In this document: in pieces, positions 1 to 8,900 of the stretch | How positions within the stretch are numbered: position 1 is the first letter of the stretch | Layout: each line of letters opens with the position of its first letter | NCBI GenBank assembly: GCA_015231715.1 | Contig: JADGBB010000013.1 | Coordinates: 1-31,936 of the forward strand | DNA length: 31,936 nucleotides | Direction of reading: 5' to 3' | Origin: Candidatus Omnitrophota bacterium | GTDB lineage: Bacteria > Omnitrophota > Koll11 > Tantalellales > Tantalellaceae | Made by a program: the position numbers and the translations under genes | The notes under the pieces: generated by a model | Database searches by the model: none | Told to the model about the DNA's origin: nothing | The model's input: only the letters and a program-made list of their open reading frames with translations

Positions 1-2
1 AA

Positions 3-158
3 TTACCTATTGGTATGGATATTAGATTAGACTGGAAAAAAGAGTTGAATGAATTATTAAATAACCCTATTGACATACAAAAGTTCTATGAAGTAATGGG
101 GCTATCGGAAGGTTGGAAGGATTCATCGTTGTGGAAGGAACAGAATGAAGGGGATTAA
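3..158 (+). CDS. C-terminal fragment of a possible Abi-family protein
   Basis: The window opens inside a reading frame that ends at TAA 156-158 and has no start here, so only about 51 C-terminal residues are visible. The last residues, with a pattern like [18 protein letters not shown] then SSLW, resemble the ending of Abi_2-type abortive infection proteins (AbiD/AbiF-like), where a short helix is followed by G-F/L-x-x-x-W and a terminal L-W. This is a recollection-based match over a short stretch. The stop overlaps the start of the radC fragment at 145, so the two were probably translated together. It fits a decayed mobile island, but the assignment is tentative. Confidence 0.35.
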   Translation, partial: LPIGMDIRLDWKKELNELLNNPIDIQKFYEVMGLSEGWKDSSLWKEQNEGD

Positions 159-305
159 AACTTGGCCTGAAGATGACAGACCGAGAGGAAAGCTGTTAAA
201 GAAAGGTGCACGGAGTTTAAGCAATTCCGAGCTTTTGGCGATTCTTATGCGTACAGGCACAACGGGTGTAAGCGCGATTGATCTTGCTCGTGATATATTA
301 AAGAT
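145..305 (+). pseudogene. radC: RadC N-terminal fragment, truncated
   Basis: About 50 residues from ATG 145 match the N-terminal helix-hairpin-helix part of RadC (UPF0758/JAB family): [15 protein letters not shown], then [15 protein letters not shown] and a following SAIDLAR helix. The metal-binding JAMM/JAB catalytic domain that should follow (full RadC is about 220 residues) is missing. At about position 305 the sequence changes to recombinase-like coding in another frame, and the radC frame runs only to a stop at 351 with non-homologous residues. This is a deletion or recombination scar. RadC is common on integrative elements, in line with its neighbours here. The gene is not functional as a JAB protein. 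Confidence 0.75.
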
Positions 306-311
306 ATCATC

Positions 312-608
312 ATGGAGCAGATGCGAACACGTGGCGAGTTGTTGTTCATGAATAGCAATAATAATCTATTGATGGACAGGAAGGTTCTAGAGCGAGTGCA
401 GCAGTGTTGCAAGGAGACCGGACTTAAAAAAGTTCATGTCCATTCCCTACGACACACCTTTTGTTCTATCGCGACAGAAAAAGGAATCCCGGCAGAGGTT
501 ATTCAAGAGGTACTTGGGCATAAGTCTGATAGCATGACACGCAGATATAGACACATGACACCAGGGTTCCTGCAGGCAAGTTTTCAAAACTTCAAATACT
601 CTGCGTGA
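312..608 (+). pseudogene. Tyrosine recombinase (integrase) C-terminal fragment
   Basis: The frame from ATG 312 gives 98 residues that match the C-terminal catalytic half of phage-type tyrosine recombinases. It has the HSLRHT box (Arg codon 450, His codon 453), the LGHK box (His codon at 519) and the nucleophile Tyr in RRYRHM (Tyr codon 546-548). The N-terminal arm-binding and core-binding domains and the first catalytic Arg are absent, so it cannot work as an integrase on its own. It is joined directly to the radC fragment in a different frame. It is the only recombinase trace in the window, and may be a relic of the machinery that mobilised this region. Confidence 0.8.
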
Positions 609-616
609 TCTCAATT

Positions 617-642
617 AGAGGGCGAACAAATAAAGCCCTCTT
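617..642 (+). terminator. Hairpin after the integrase remnant, possible weak terminator
   Basis: A perfect 7-bp stem, AGAGGGC (617-623) with GCCCTCT (635-641), closes an 11-nt A-rich loop just after the integrase stop. Only two T residues follow, so it is a weak rho-independent terminator at best. The rest of the gap to the giant gene (643-800) shows nothing recognisable. Confidence 0.4.
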
Positions 643-800
643 CCACAAAAAAGATCACAAAATCTAACATAGTTGTCCAAGCATTGACCAGTCAAAAATA
701 GCAACCCGTTATAGAATAACGATTTAATCACAAAGAGCGGAGAGTGCATGACTCTACGACATTGAATTTTGTTAAGTAGAAAACAGGAGATAGAATTTTA

Positions 801-829
801 TTGCACTAACAAATTGTATGTGTTATAAT
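801..829 (+). promoter_or_regulatory. Sigma-70-type promoter for the first giant gene
   Basis: TTGCAC (801-806) lies exactly 17 bp upstream of TATAAT (824-829). A TG one base before the -10 makes it also an extended -10 promoter (TGtTATAAT). Transcription should start near 836, leaving a leader of about 50 nt before the start codon. Confidence 0.75.
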
Positions 830-884
830 AGCCAAAATAGTAGCGGAAAATATAAATAATAGAGAAATAGGGGGTGTGAAAGTC

Positions 885-3800
885 TTGAAAAAAAATTACT
901 TTTTAAAAATAATTTCAAAGATATTGCTAATATCATTTCTATGTATGGACTTAGGGTACGCAAATACGGAAACATTACTGAAAAGGACTAATACACTTGC
1001 TGCACCGAGTATGTTTGTAAACAAATTGAATTTACCCGTAGATTTTTGGTCAGAGATTCCACTGCAAGAAAGAGCCGAGATTGGTTTATTTTTTGAGTAC
1101 ATACAAAGATATTTTTTTAATGTTCAGGAAAGTATAGCAAAAAAAAGAGAAAATTATGTGGCAAGTGTTATTAGAAAAGAGCTTGAGTGTAAGGGCATAC
1201 AAGTGCCAAAAGGTATAGTTATAGACAGTATAAGATTTGAAAATGGAATAGTATCTATACCTTATGTCCGGGAGGGAGGCATTATAAGTTTGAAAATAAG
1301 TTGTTATGATACCTGGTATGAGTATGACCTGAAGAAAAGAATTATTGAAGATAATGAAATTTCAAATGGTGGAAAAGATTCAAAGCCAGAAATAGACTTA
1401 CTTTTAAAAAAAACGTTAGATGTAAATTTGACAGAAAAAGAACGTAATGCCTCTTTATATGAGTTAATATTTATGTATCTTAATTTGAAAACGGATGCGT
1501 CCAAAGAAGAGTTTTTAAAGCAGATAAAGGAAGAAAACATAAGAGGTAGGATCGTAAACAATGTTTTGGGACAAATTCAAAGTTTCACTGAAACAGTTGA
1601 AAACGTTATGTCAAAGTCTATATCACAAGCTAAGGAATGGGCTGCACGTGTACAACAAAACCCTATACCTAGAGTGCTTATGCTTATTGCTGGTCCAACG
1701 GTAGGTTGCGGAAGCGGAGTTGTTGTAGAAGCTTTAGCCGCTGAACATCAGCGTAAAGGAGGGAGTTTAGCTATATCGCTTGCTAATGGGAAGCCAATTA
1801 CGCATAAAGATCTTAAGCTTGATGACACAGCGCTTGTTAATACGATTATATTTGGGAAAAGTGATACAGCAGATTCTGAGTTGGTAATCCCTGTCTATTC
1901 TAAAGGGATGGCGTTAAATCTTCCTCGATATAAAGACATGAAAAAAAGAGATCTTATTGAGTTTTTGGAAGTTTATTATAAACGATTAAAAATGTTAATT
2001 GATGAATATCAGCCAGATATTATTCATACAAATCATTTATTTTTATTAAACCCATTAGTGCAATTGATCGCTCCCTGGATTCCAGCAATATCAACTACAC
2101 ACGGTAATGAGCAGAAAATGCTCCGAGAAGATGGTTCAATGATTGGGCTAGTAGCGCCTGCTGCGAAACGCCTTGATAAGGTATTAACCATATCACCTGA
2201 TATGAGTGAGGATACAAAAAGCGTTTATGGTCTCACAGACAAAAAATTGAAATTGGTCCGTAATGGTTTTGATCCCCGGATCTATTACCCCCAGGATGTT
2301 GATAAAAATGAGTTTTTGAGGGGGTATGGCATTGAAGGGGATTACGATAAAGTGGTGCTGTATGCCGGAAGATTTGTTTCATATAAAAAATTAGATTATT
2401 TGTTGGAAGCGGCTGCTCTATATTCAAAGGGCACTGATGAAAAAATTTTGACTTTACTTGTAGGCCCGGGTGCAGAGGATGTGGTCAATCAGTATCAAGA
2501 ATTCATTGAAAAACATAACTTAAAGGACAGCATTAAAATTTTGGATAGAGGGGTGTCTCATGAAGAAGTAGCAAAATTTCTAAACATTGCTGATGTTTTC
2601 GCATTGCCATCGGACAATGAACCTTTCAGCTTGATTACTTTAGAGGCACTAGCATGCGGCAGTAAAGTGATAGCTGCTAATTGTGGTGGCCCACAAATGT
2701 TAGTATCGCAAGACCTTCTCGCTCAAAAACTGGCTGTTCTTATTGACCCATTAATTCCAGATGATGAAGTTAGAACCCTCGGGAAATCTCTGAATAAAAC
2801 TTATGTTGAGGCTTTGAGTGAAGGAATAAAAGTTCTATTGAACAATGATGGTGATGTCGAACAGAGACGGAGGATAAGCGAGACAATCCAGGAATATTCA
2901 TGGGAAACAATTTACGGCAGAGTTGCTGAGATATATAGGGACGTTATTGAACGTAGGGTCAGAAGGTATAGCCCTAAGCCTCGAGCAGATAGTCTTCCTA
3001 ATATTTCAAAACAGGTAAAGGTAGTTGAAGTGCATCCGACAAATAAATGTAATTTGAGTTGCTTTAAATGTCCATATGGAGCGCTTCATCGCGACGGGGC
3101 AACATTTCCGTTTGAAGATATTTCAAAAATCACAGACTTGAGACCTGAGAAAATATTTGTTTTAGGTGGGGGAGAACCTTCTGTATATTCCTGGAAGGGT
3201 TACGATATTAATGATTTCATGAGAGAATTAAGATTGCAAAATCCCGAAGCAACTATTTCTTTATGTACTAATGGAATTATATATCTTGCAGGACAAATAC
3301 AACAGGATATAAACATTTTAAGGGTTAGTACGCACGGGCTCAAAGGAAAGCATTTTCAGAATCATGAAGAGAAAATGCCGAAATATGTAGATAAAATCTG
3401 GAAAAACATATGGATGTATTTTGAAAAAGGTGCAGTACAGGAACAATGGACAACATTTTTATTCGATAGGAGCAATGTTTTGGATTCAATAGTTATCGCG
3501 GAAGAATTGTGGAAGAAATGGAATCAATTATGTGAAGAAAACAGTGAGCTAAGAAAGAAAAAATTTGGGTTTAAACTTATATATTTGGCAGATGACGATT
3601 CTTTAGAAAGCCCTTTTCATCTGTCAAATCCGGATGAAAAAACAATAAAAAGATGGAGTGAGAGCATTAGTGAAATTAAAAAAAGCGGGAGACCTTTCGG
3701 AGAATTTTTGAATAATTATGAAGTTAATGGTTTAAAAGCAGATGGGTTTGTTTTGCCGAGAGAGATAGCAGAAGCTATGTTGCCTATAAGAGAGTCTCCA

Positions 3801-5687
3801 AAAGTTAATAGATGCATGTTAGCGAAAGACCATGCCTTGATAGGTGCTGATGGTAATATTTATCCATGCAGGGTACAAGCCGCTATTGCCGCACATTCAT
3901 ATGGAAAAGTTTTGAATACAACAGTTGATGAATTGGCACGACAACGATCAAAATTATATGAGAAATGTCCGCCTGAATGTTCAAAAGGTTGTAGATTGAT
4001 GCATACCATTATTGCGCAGACGACTAAACAATATGAAATGGATGAAAAGATAGATCATCCTCTGTTCAATGAGCCCATGAAACAAAACAAGAAGTTATTG
4101 ATCTTTGATCTGGATGGCACTTTTTATAAATCAAAAAAATATGAAATACATGAGAGAGGAGTCGCTATAAAATGGATAGCTTCACAACTTGGCAAGACAA
4201 ATGAAGAGATCATGAATTTGTGGCCGTGGAAGGAGCATAGGCCGTATGTGGATTTCCTGGAAGAGTATGGGTTAGACCTAAGAGGATTTTGTGCTGCTAA
4301 AGCTGAAAACATAGATCTTACAAACTTGCCATCCTCTCAGGATGATGAGCATAAGCAGCATCTAAGGGAGGTTTTAATCAGATTATCTAACAAATATCAT
4401 TTGGCGATGGTCACCAATAACGGTGAAGAAGTTGCGCATAAAATATTGGGGGCTTTAGGTATAGATGATCTATTTGAAGTTGTCGTGGGAGCGGATACTT
4501 ATTTAAGTCAAAAACCTAATACCTTAATGTTTCAGGCGGTGATAAATCATTTTGCTCTTACGCCTGATCAAGTCGTTTCTATAGGAGATAATCCTAAGTA
4601 TGATGTTGATCCCATTGAAAAATTGGGAGGAGATGGTGTTTTGGTGAAAAATGGACCGATCGATATCATAAATGAACTGGAGAAGGCTATCGCAGTTATT
4701 GAAGAAAAGGCTTCTCAGAAAGCTAAGCATGGAGAGGTAACGTCCCCAGTGGGAAACGATGAGGATGGTGAGGAGTTAATAGAAAACATAAAGAGAGAAC
4801 CCTCAGTATTTATGAAGAAAGACGAGAAGGAAGTTAGACGCGTTGAATCTTCAGGAGTATATCTTAATAATAGCCGGGCAAAAGTAGTGAGAGCATATAA
4901 TGAAGTAGCAACTGATAGTACGATACAAGTTGAAGATGATACAGAAAGTATAGTTTTATCAGTAATGGGATTGATTGAGGAAAGAGAAGAGGAACAAGAA
5001 ATCAAAGAACAAATAGAAACAATGAAATCAAATGTCGGAAGATTATACGTAGATAGTATAATATCTTCAGCGATAGTAAAAGCAAGGGCAGCAAAAACAA
5101 TGGATCAAAAGGTGGTAATAGGACTTGATCAAAGTTGGATACCAGGCATGCAAAAAGGTGATTGGCAAAATCAAACAATGAGACCACTATTAAGGGAGTT
5201 ATTGAGGTTGGAGGATACATTGAGAGGGTTAGGTATTGAGAATGTAAAAGTAGTAGTGTCCGAAGGAGATGAATTGGCAGGAGAAGTTTTAAGCGCAATG
5301 AATGTTGAAGATGGAAGTAGTCTAAATGATACAACATTTGATAATGTGATAATACTTGCAGCAAAAGAAGTCGTTGAGGCTGAAAGTTTCGGGGTGATAA
5401 GAGATGGAAAAAATAATGAAAAGCCATTTATAGCAGGAATAGATGCGACACAATTACATAAAGAATACAAAGAGAGCCTGGACGAACAGTTGTATGCAAG
5501 TATTATAGAGATGATAACGCTTACACTAGAAGCATCAGTAGGTGTGGACGTAAGTGAATCATCCTTGGTAAGTAAGGTTGATATGCAGAATAATATAATA
5601 ATATTTATGCCAAGAGTAGAAGTTATAAAGTATGAGATATTAAGGGAGAGATATAGAAGATACATTAAGTTTTTACAAAATGCATGA
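885..5687 (+). CDS. Giant multidomain protein: GT4 + radical SAM/SPASM + HAD + shared C-terminal domain
   Basis: About 1600 residues. I prefer TTG 885: the strong AGGGGG site (869-874) sits 10 nt upstream of it but only 1 nt before the alternative GTG 876. Order: signal-like hydrophobic N-terminus ending near GYA, then a 'LAAPS' segment; an N-terminal domain shared with the next gene; a GT4 glycosyltransferase from about 263 with its EX7E pair at E579/E587; a radical SAM domain with CxxxCxxC at C722/C726/C729 and GGGEP; a SPASM-like cysteine set at 977, 995, 1028, 1032 and 1036; a HAD phosphatase from about 1067 with DLDGT (D1075, D1077) and GDN near 1235; an acidic, coiled-coil-prone linker; and a C-terminal domain from about 1395 with GLDQSWIPG and EGDELA. 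All motif residues of the three enzymes are present, so each may be active. Glycan or peptide modification is inferred. Substrate and location are unknown. Confidence 0.85.
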   Translation: MKKNYFLKIISKILLISFLCMDLGYANTETLLKRTNTLAAPSMFVNKLNLPVDFWSEIPLQERAEIGLFFEYIQRYFFNVQESIAKKRENYVASVIRKELECKGIQVPKGIVIDSIRFENGIVSIPYVREGGIISLKISCYDTWYEYDLKKRIIEDNEISNGGKDSKPEIDLLLKKTLDVNLTEKERNASLYELIFMYLNLKTDASKEEFLKQIKEENIRGRIVNNVLGQIQSFTETVENVMSKSISQAKEWAARVQQNPIPRVLMLIAGPTVGCGSGVVVEALAAEHQRKGGSLAISLANGKPITHKDLKLDDTALVNTIIFGKSDTADSELVIPVYSKGMALNLPRYKDMKKRDLIEFLEVYYKRLKMLIDEYQPDIIHTNHLFLLNPLVQLIAPWIPAISTTHGNEQKMLREDGSMIGLVAPAAKRLDKVLTISPDMSEDTKSVYGLTDKKLKLVRNGFDPRIYYPQDVDKNEFLRGYGIEGDYDKVVLYAGRFVSYKKLDYLLEAAALYSKGTDEKILTLLVGPGAEDVVNQYQEFIEKHNLKDSIKILDRGVSHEEVAKFLNIADVFALPSDNEPFSLITLEALACGSKVIAANCGGPQMLVSQDLLAQKLAVLIDPLIPDDEVRTLGKSLNKTYVEALSEGIKVLLNNDGDVEQRRRISETIQEYSWETIYGRVAEIYRDVIERRVRRYSPKPRADSLPNISKQVKVVEVHPTNKCNLSCFKCPYGALHRDGATFPFEDISKITDLRPEKIFVLGGGEPSVYSWKGYDINDFMRELRLQNPEATISLCTNGIIYLAGQIQQDINILRVSTHGLKGKHFQNHEEKMPKYVDKIWKNIWMYFEKGAVQEQWTTFLFDRSNVLDSIVIAEELWKKWNQLCEENSELRKKKFGFKLIYLADDDSLESPFHLSNPDEKTIKRWSESISEIKKSGRPFGEFLNNYEVNGLKADGFVLPREIAEAMLPIRESPKVNRCMLAKDHALIGADGNIYPCRVQAAIAAHSYGKVLNTTVDELARQRSKLYEKCPPECSKGCRLMHTIIAQTTKQYEMDEKIDHPLFNEPMKQNKKLLIFDLDGTFYKSKKYEIHERGVAIKWIASQLGKTNEEIMNLWPWKEHRPYVDFLEEYGLDLRGFCAAKAENIDLTNLPSSQDDEHKQHLREVLIRLSNKYHLAMVTNNGEEVAHKILGALGIDDLFEVVVGADTYLSQKPNTLMFQAVINHFALTPDQVVSIGDNPKYDVDPIEKLGGDGVLVKNGPIDIINELEKAIAVIEEKASQKAKHGEVTSPVGNDEDGEELIENIKREPSVFMKKDEKEVRRVESSGVYLNNSRAKVVRAYNEVATDSTIQVEDDTESIVLSVMGLIEEREEEQEIKEQIETMKSNVGRLYVDSIISSAIVKARAAKTMDQKVVIGLDQSWIPGMQKGDWQNQTMRPLLRELLRLEDTLRGLGIENVKVVVSEGDELAGEVLSAMNVEDGSSLNDTTFDNVIILAAKEVVEAESFGVIRDGKNNEKPFIAGIDATQLHKEYKESLDEQLYASIIEMITLTLEASVGVDVSESSLVSKVDMQNNIIIFMPRVEVIKYEILRERYRRYIKFLQNA

Positions 5688-5959
5688 TGAAATAATAACA
5701 TAATGACTACCCAAACAACCCGGATACAACCCAAATGGTTTTAATTAATCACTTCTAATAACTGGACAAAATGGTCAGAATGACCTATTAATTTTTATAG
5801 CTCGGGGTTATGTAGAGGCGGTTAAAATTATTTCTAACTATATTGCGTAGTCTTGAGTGTTTTACGTTAAATACACCAGTGATGCAAGAAGGCGGAGATA
5901 AAGTGAAAAGTGAAAAGAATGCCATTAAGAAAAAAAAAAGTAACAAAATAGTTGTTATA

Positions 5960-5975
5960 TGGTATAATAGTAATT
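5960..5975 (+). promoter_or_regulatory. Extended -10 promoter abutting the second giant gene
   Basis: TATAAT at 5963-5968 is preceded by TG one base upstream (TGgTATAAT). Only seven bases separate the -10 from ATG 5976, so transcription should start at or next to the A of the start codon. No good -35 is seen (5940-5945 is GTAACA), but an A-rich tract at about 5929-5939 could act as an UP element. No Shine-Dalgarno precedes ATG 5976. Confidence 0.55.
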
Positions 5976-8900
5976 ATGAAACAGCGTAATAGGTATATTA
6001 TTGCATGCATTGCTACGTTCCTTATAATGACAATGACCGTAAGTTATAATTCGTTTGCTCTTACGGAATATTTCTCATTATCAACACAGACCAATTTTTC
6101 GACTTCAAGGACAACTTTTCGCGGTACCAATCTTCAAGATGAACTTAAAAATCAAGCCGACCTGATATTATCTTTGCTGAATATCGCTGAATATTTATTG
6201 GGCTCTACAGAAAAGGGAATAAGATCACTTCCTTATCGATGGTTTTTAGATGTTATGTTGCAAGAGCTTGGTTCAAACATAGACCAGATTGATATACAGC
6301 GGGTATATGTGAATGACAATGTTGTTGAAGTAAGGTTTGAGAATAAACAAAGAACAATATTAGCCAGAATAGCTCCAAATAAAGATTTGGGAGGCAACAG
6401 TCTACCGGGAAAAGTGCTCTATGAATCTCAAGACTGGACTATAAAGCTTGAGCCTGAAAGGTATGAGAGTATCTCTCAAGCTTTGAAAGCGAAGAAAGAC
6501 ACTAAATTTTGTTTTGTTATCGGGACAAGACCTGAAATTATTAAGGTATGGCCTCTTATAAGGTATTGCAGGGAAAACAAGATTCAGTATAAGCTTATCC
6601 ATACAGGCCAGCATTATGATGCTAATATGTCAGATGATTTTTTTAAAGGGCTAAATATTCCGGCGCCCGATTATGTGTTGAGTAATTTCTCAAAGGGAAA
6701 GCAACGAGAACAGGTAATTGCCCAAATGAGTGAGGAAGTGGAAAATATACTTAGGATAGAAAAACCTACACACGTTTTTGTTCAGGGAGATACAAATTCA
6801 TCATATGCTGGAGCTTTGGGGGCGAAGAGAAACAAAATAGTTTTATGTCATGTTGAAGCTGGACTTAGAAGTTTTGACCGTTCAATGCCAGAAGAAATTA
6901 ACAGGGAAGCTATAGATAGACTAGCAGATATCAATTTTTGCCCAAGTGAAAATAATGCAGATAATCTAATCCGGGAGGGAATTGGACCGGAGTTGTTGGT
7001 GCGAGAGATGTATGTAACAGGAAACACTATAGTTGATGCAGTAAATCTTGGTGTTAAGACTCGACGTGATTCTAGGTTAAGCGACTGGACTAAAAAATTT
7101 GGGATAGAGGAAGGAAAGTATAGTCTGTTGACTTTGCATAGGAATGCGATGGTCGAAGATGTAGTTCTGTTGAGAGAGACCATAGAAAATGTTGCAAAAG
7201 TATCGGGTGAGTATGGGTTGCCAGTTTTGTTTTTATGTCATCCTAGAACCAGGAAAGTTATAGAAGAAAACAATATAAGCCTACCTTACAATATTGTTCT
7301 TCAAAATCCGGTCAGTGATTACTTTGAAATGATTAGACTTGAAGAAATGGCAAGCATTGTTTTTACCGATTCTGGAGGGGTAATGGAGGAGGCCTGCATA
7401 CTTAAAGTGCCTACAATAGTCTTGCGCAAAAATAGTGAACGTTCTGAAGCCCTAGACATTGGTGCTGCTATGCTTACAGGTGAGAATATAGATGATTTAC
7501 GATTGGCCGTGAAAGAAATGCTTTCACATGAAAGGACTTGGGATACGCCTTTTGGGGATGGAAGAGCTGCAGAGGTAATAATAAAAAAAACTTTAGGAGT
7601 AGTTGACGCAGGGATAAAAGTGTCATCACAAAACGTAAATAAAAAGACAACGGAAAGGCTTGTGTGGGGAAGAGCGGAGAATGTAGTAGATAATATGCAG
7701 AATGACTCTGACCCAGCATGGATGAAAAGTAGAGAGCAAAGGTTAAATAATGAGGAAATGGAGGCAATCGCAGCTAAAATACGCCTTGAGATTTTGCGAA
7801 TGTGGAAAGTTATGAGAGGCCCTCTTTCAGGGAATATGTCCATGGTAGAGCTGTATACTTCATTTTTCATGAATGTATTAAATTCAGAAGCATACACTAC
7901 TGGTGACCCACGTCGGGCAAGAATAGCGCCCAAAGGCACAGCGGCATTCGCTGTATACGCTGCTGCCGGCTTTGCCGGTATAATCAGCCCGGCAAAACTG
8001 CAAAATTTTAGTCGTAAATATTTTGAGCCGGTTACTTATCGAAAAGTTATTGGTGATATTAGTAATTATAAAATGGGAATGAGCTTTGAGCAGGGGATAG
8101 GTCTGGCACTTGCAGGAAAATATAAAAAAGAGGAATTTCCGGTCATAGTCTTTCTAGCCGATGGTGGTTTGCAGCCAGGATTAGACCATCCTGCCAAATT
8201 TGCAGCTCAGATGGCACTGGATAACCTTGCATTAGTTATTGATGTTAATGAAATGCAAAGCAATTATTTTATTAGCGACGTAGATCCAACTCTCGCAAGA
8301 GACGATAAAGGAACCTTGGCCAGACAAAAAATGATATGGGAAGGGTATGGATGGGATGTGTTGGAAATAGATGGTCATGATTTTGATCAGATAGAAAATG
8401 CCTATAGAAAGATAGGCAGGGGGGATAAGCCTCTTGTAATATTGGCGAATACAATAAAGGGGAAAGGGATAAAAACAATTGAAGGTAAATTGGGATATAA
8501 TCACAATATTGATGATATAAATGAATTGGTCGCAGCGGAAAAAGAGATCAGCCTTGTTCTTCAGGAACATGTTCTGGAAGGAAGAAAAGTAACTTATCCA
8601 GAGGAGTTTCAGGAGAGAGCTGAAGGTAATGCACGCGCCCCTCTAATTATTCCTGAATTCAAGGGAGTGCAAGGTAATTTATTAACTGACAATTTTAAAG
8701 GGTGGATGAAAGAGTTTTTGGCTTTAAATAATTCCGCGGTGGTGATAAATACCGATAGTCCAGTTCCATTTGATATTAAAACCCCTATATTGTCTCCGGC
8801 AACACACTCACAGTATATTTTTGCAGGCATAAACGAAAGGTTTGCTCTTAATTTGTCAGCAGGGATGACACAAGAAGGCATATGGCCTATATATATTGGA

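Noticed and set aside
5171..5734. Long minus-strand open frame opposite the end of the first giant gene
   Set aside because: It is a shadow of the strongly supported plus-strand C-terminal domain, is rich in Ser/Leu, and has no ribosome site.
7319..7939. Minus-strand open frame of about 200 codons inside the second giant gene
   Set aside because: It overlaps well-matched epimerase and transketolase coding and its translation resembles no protein.
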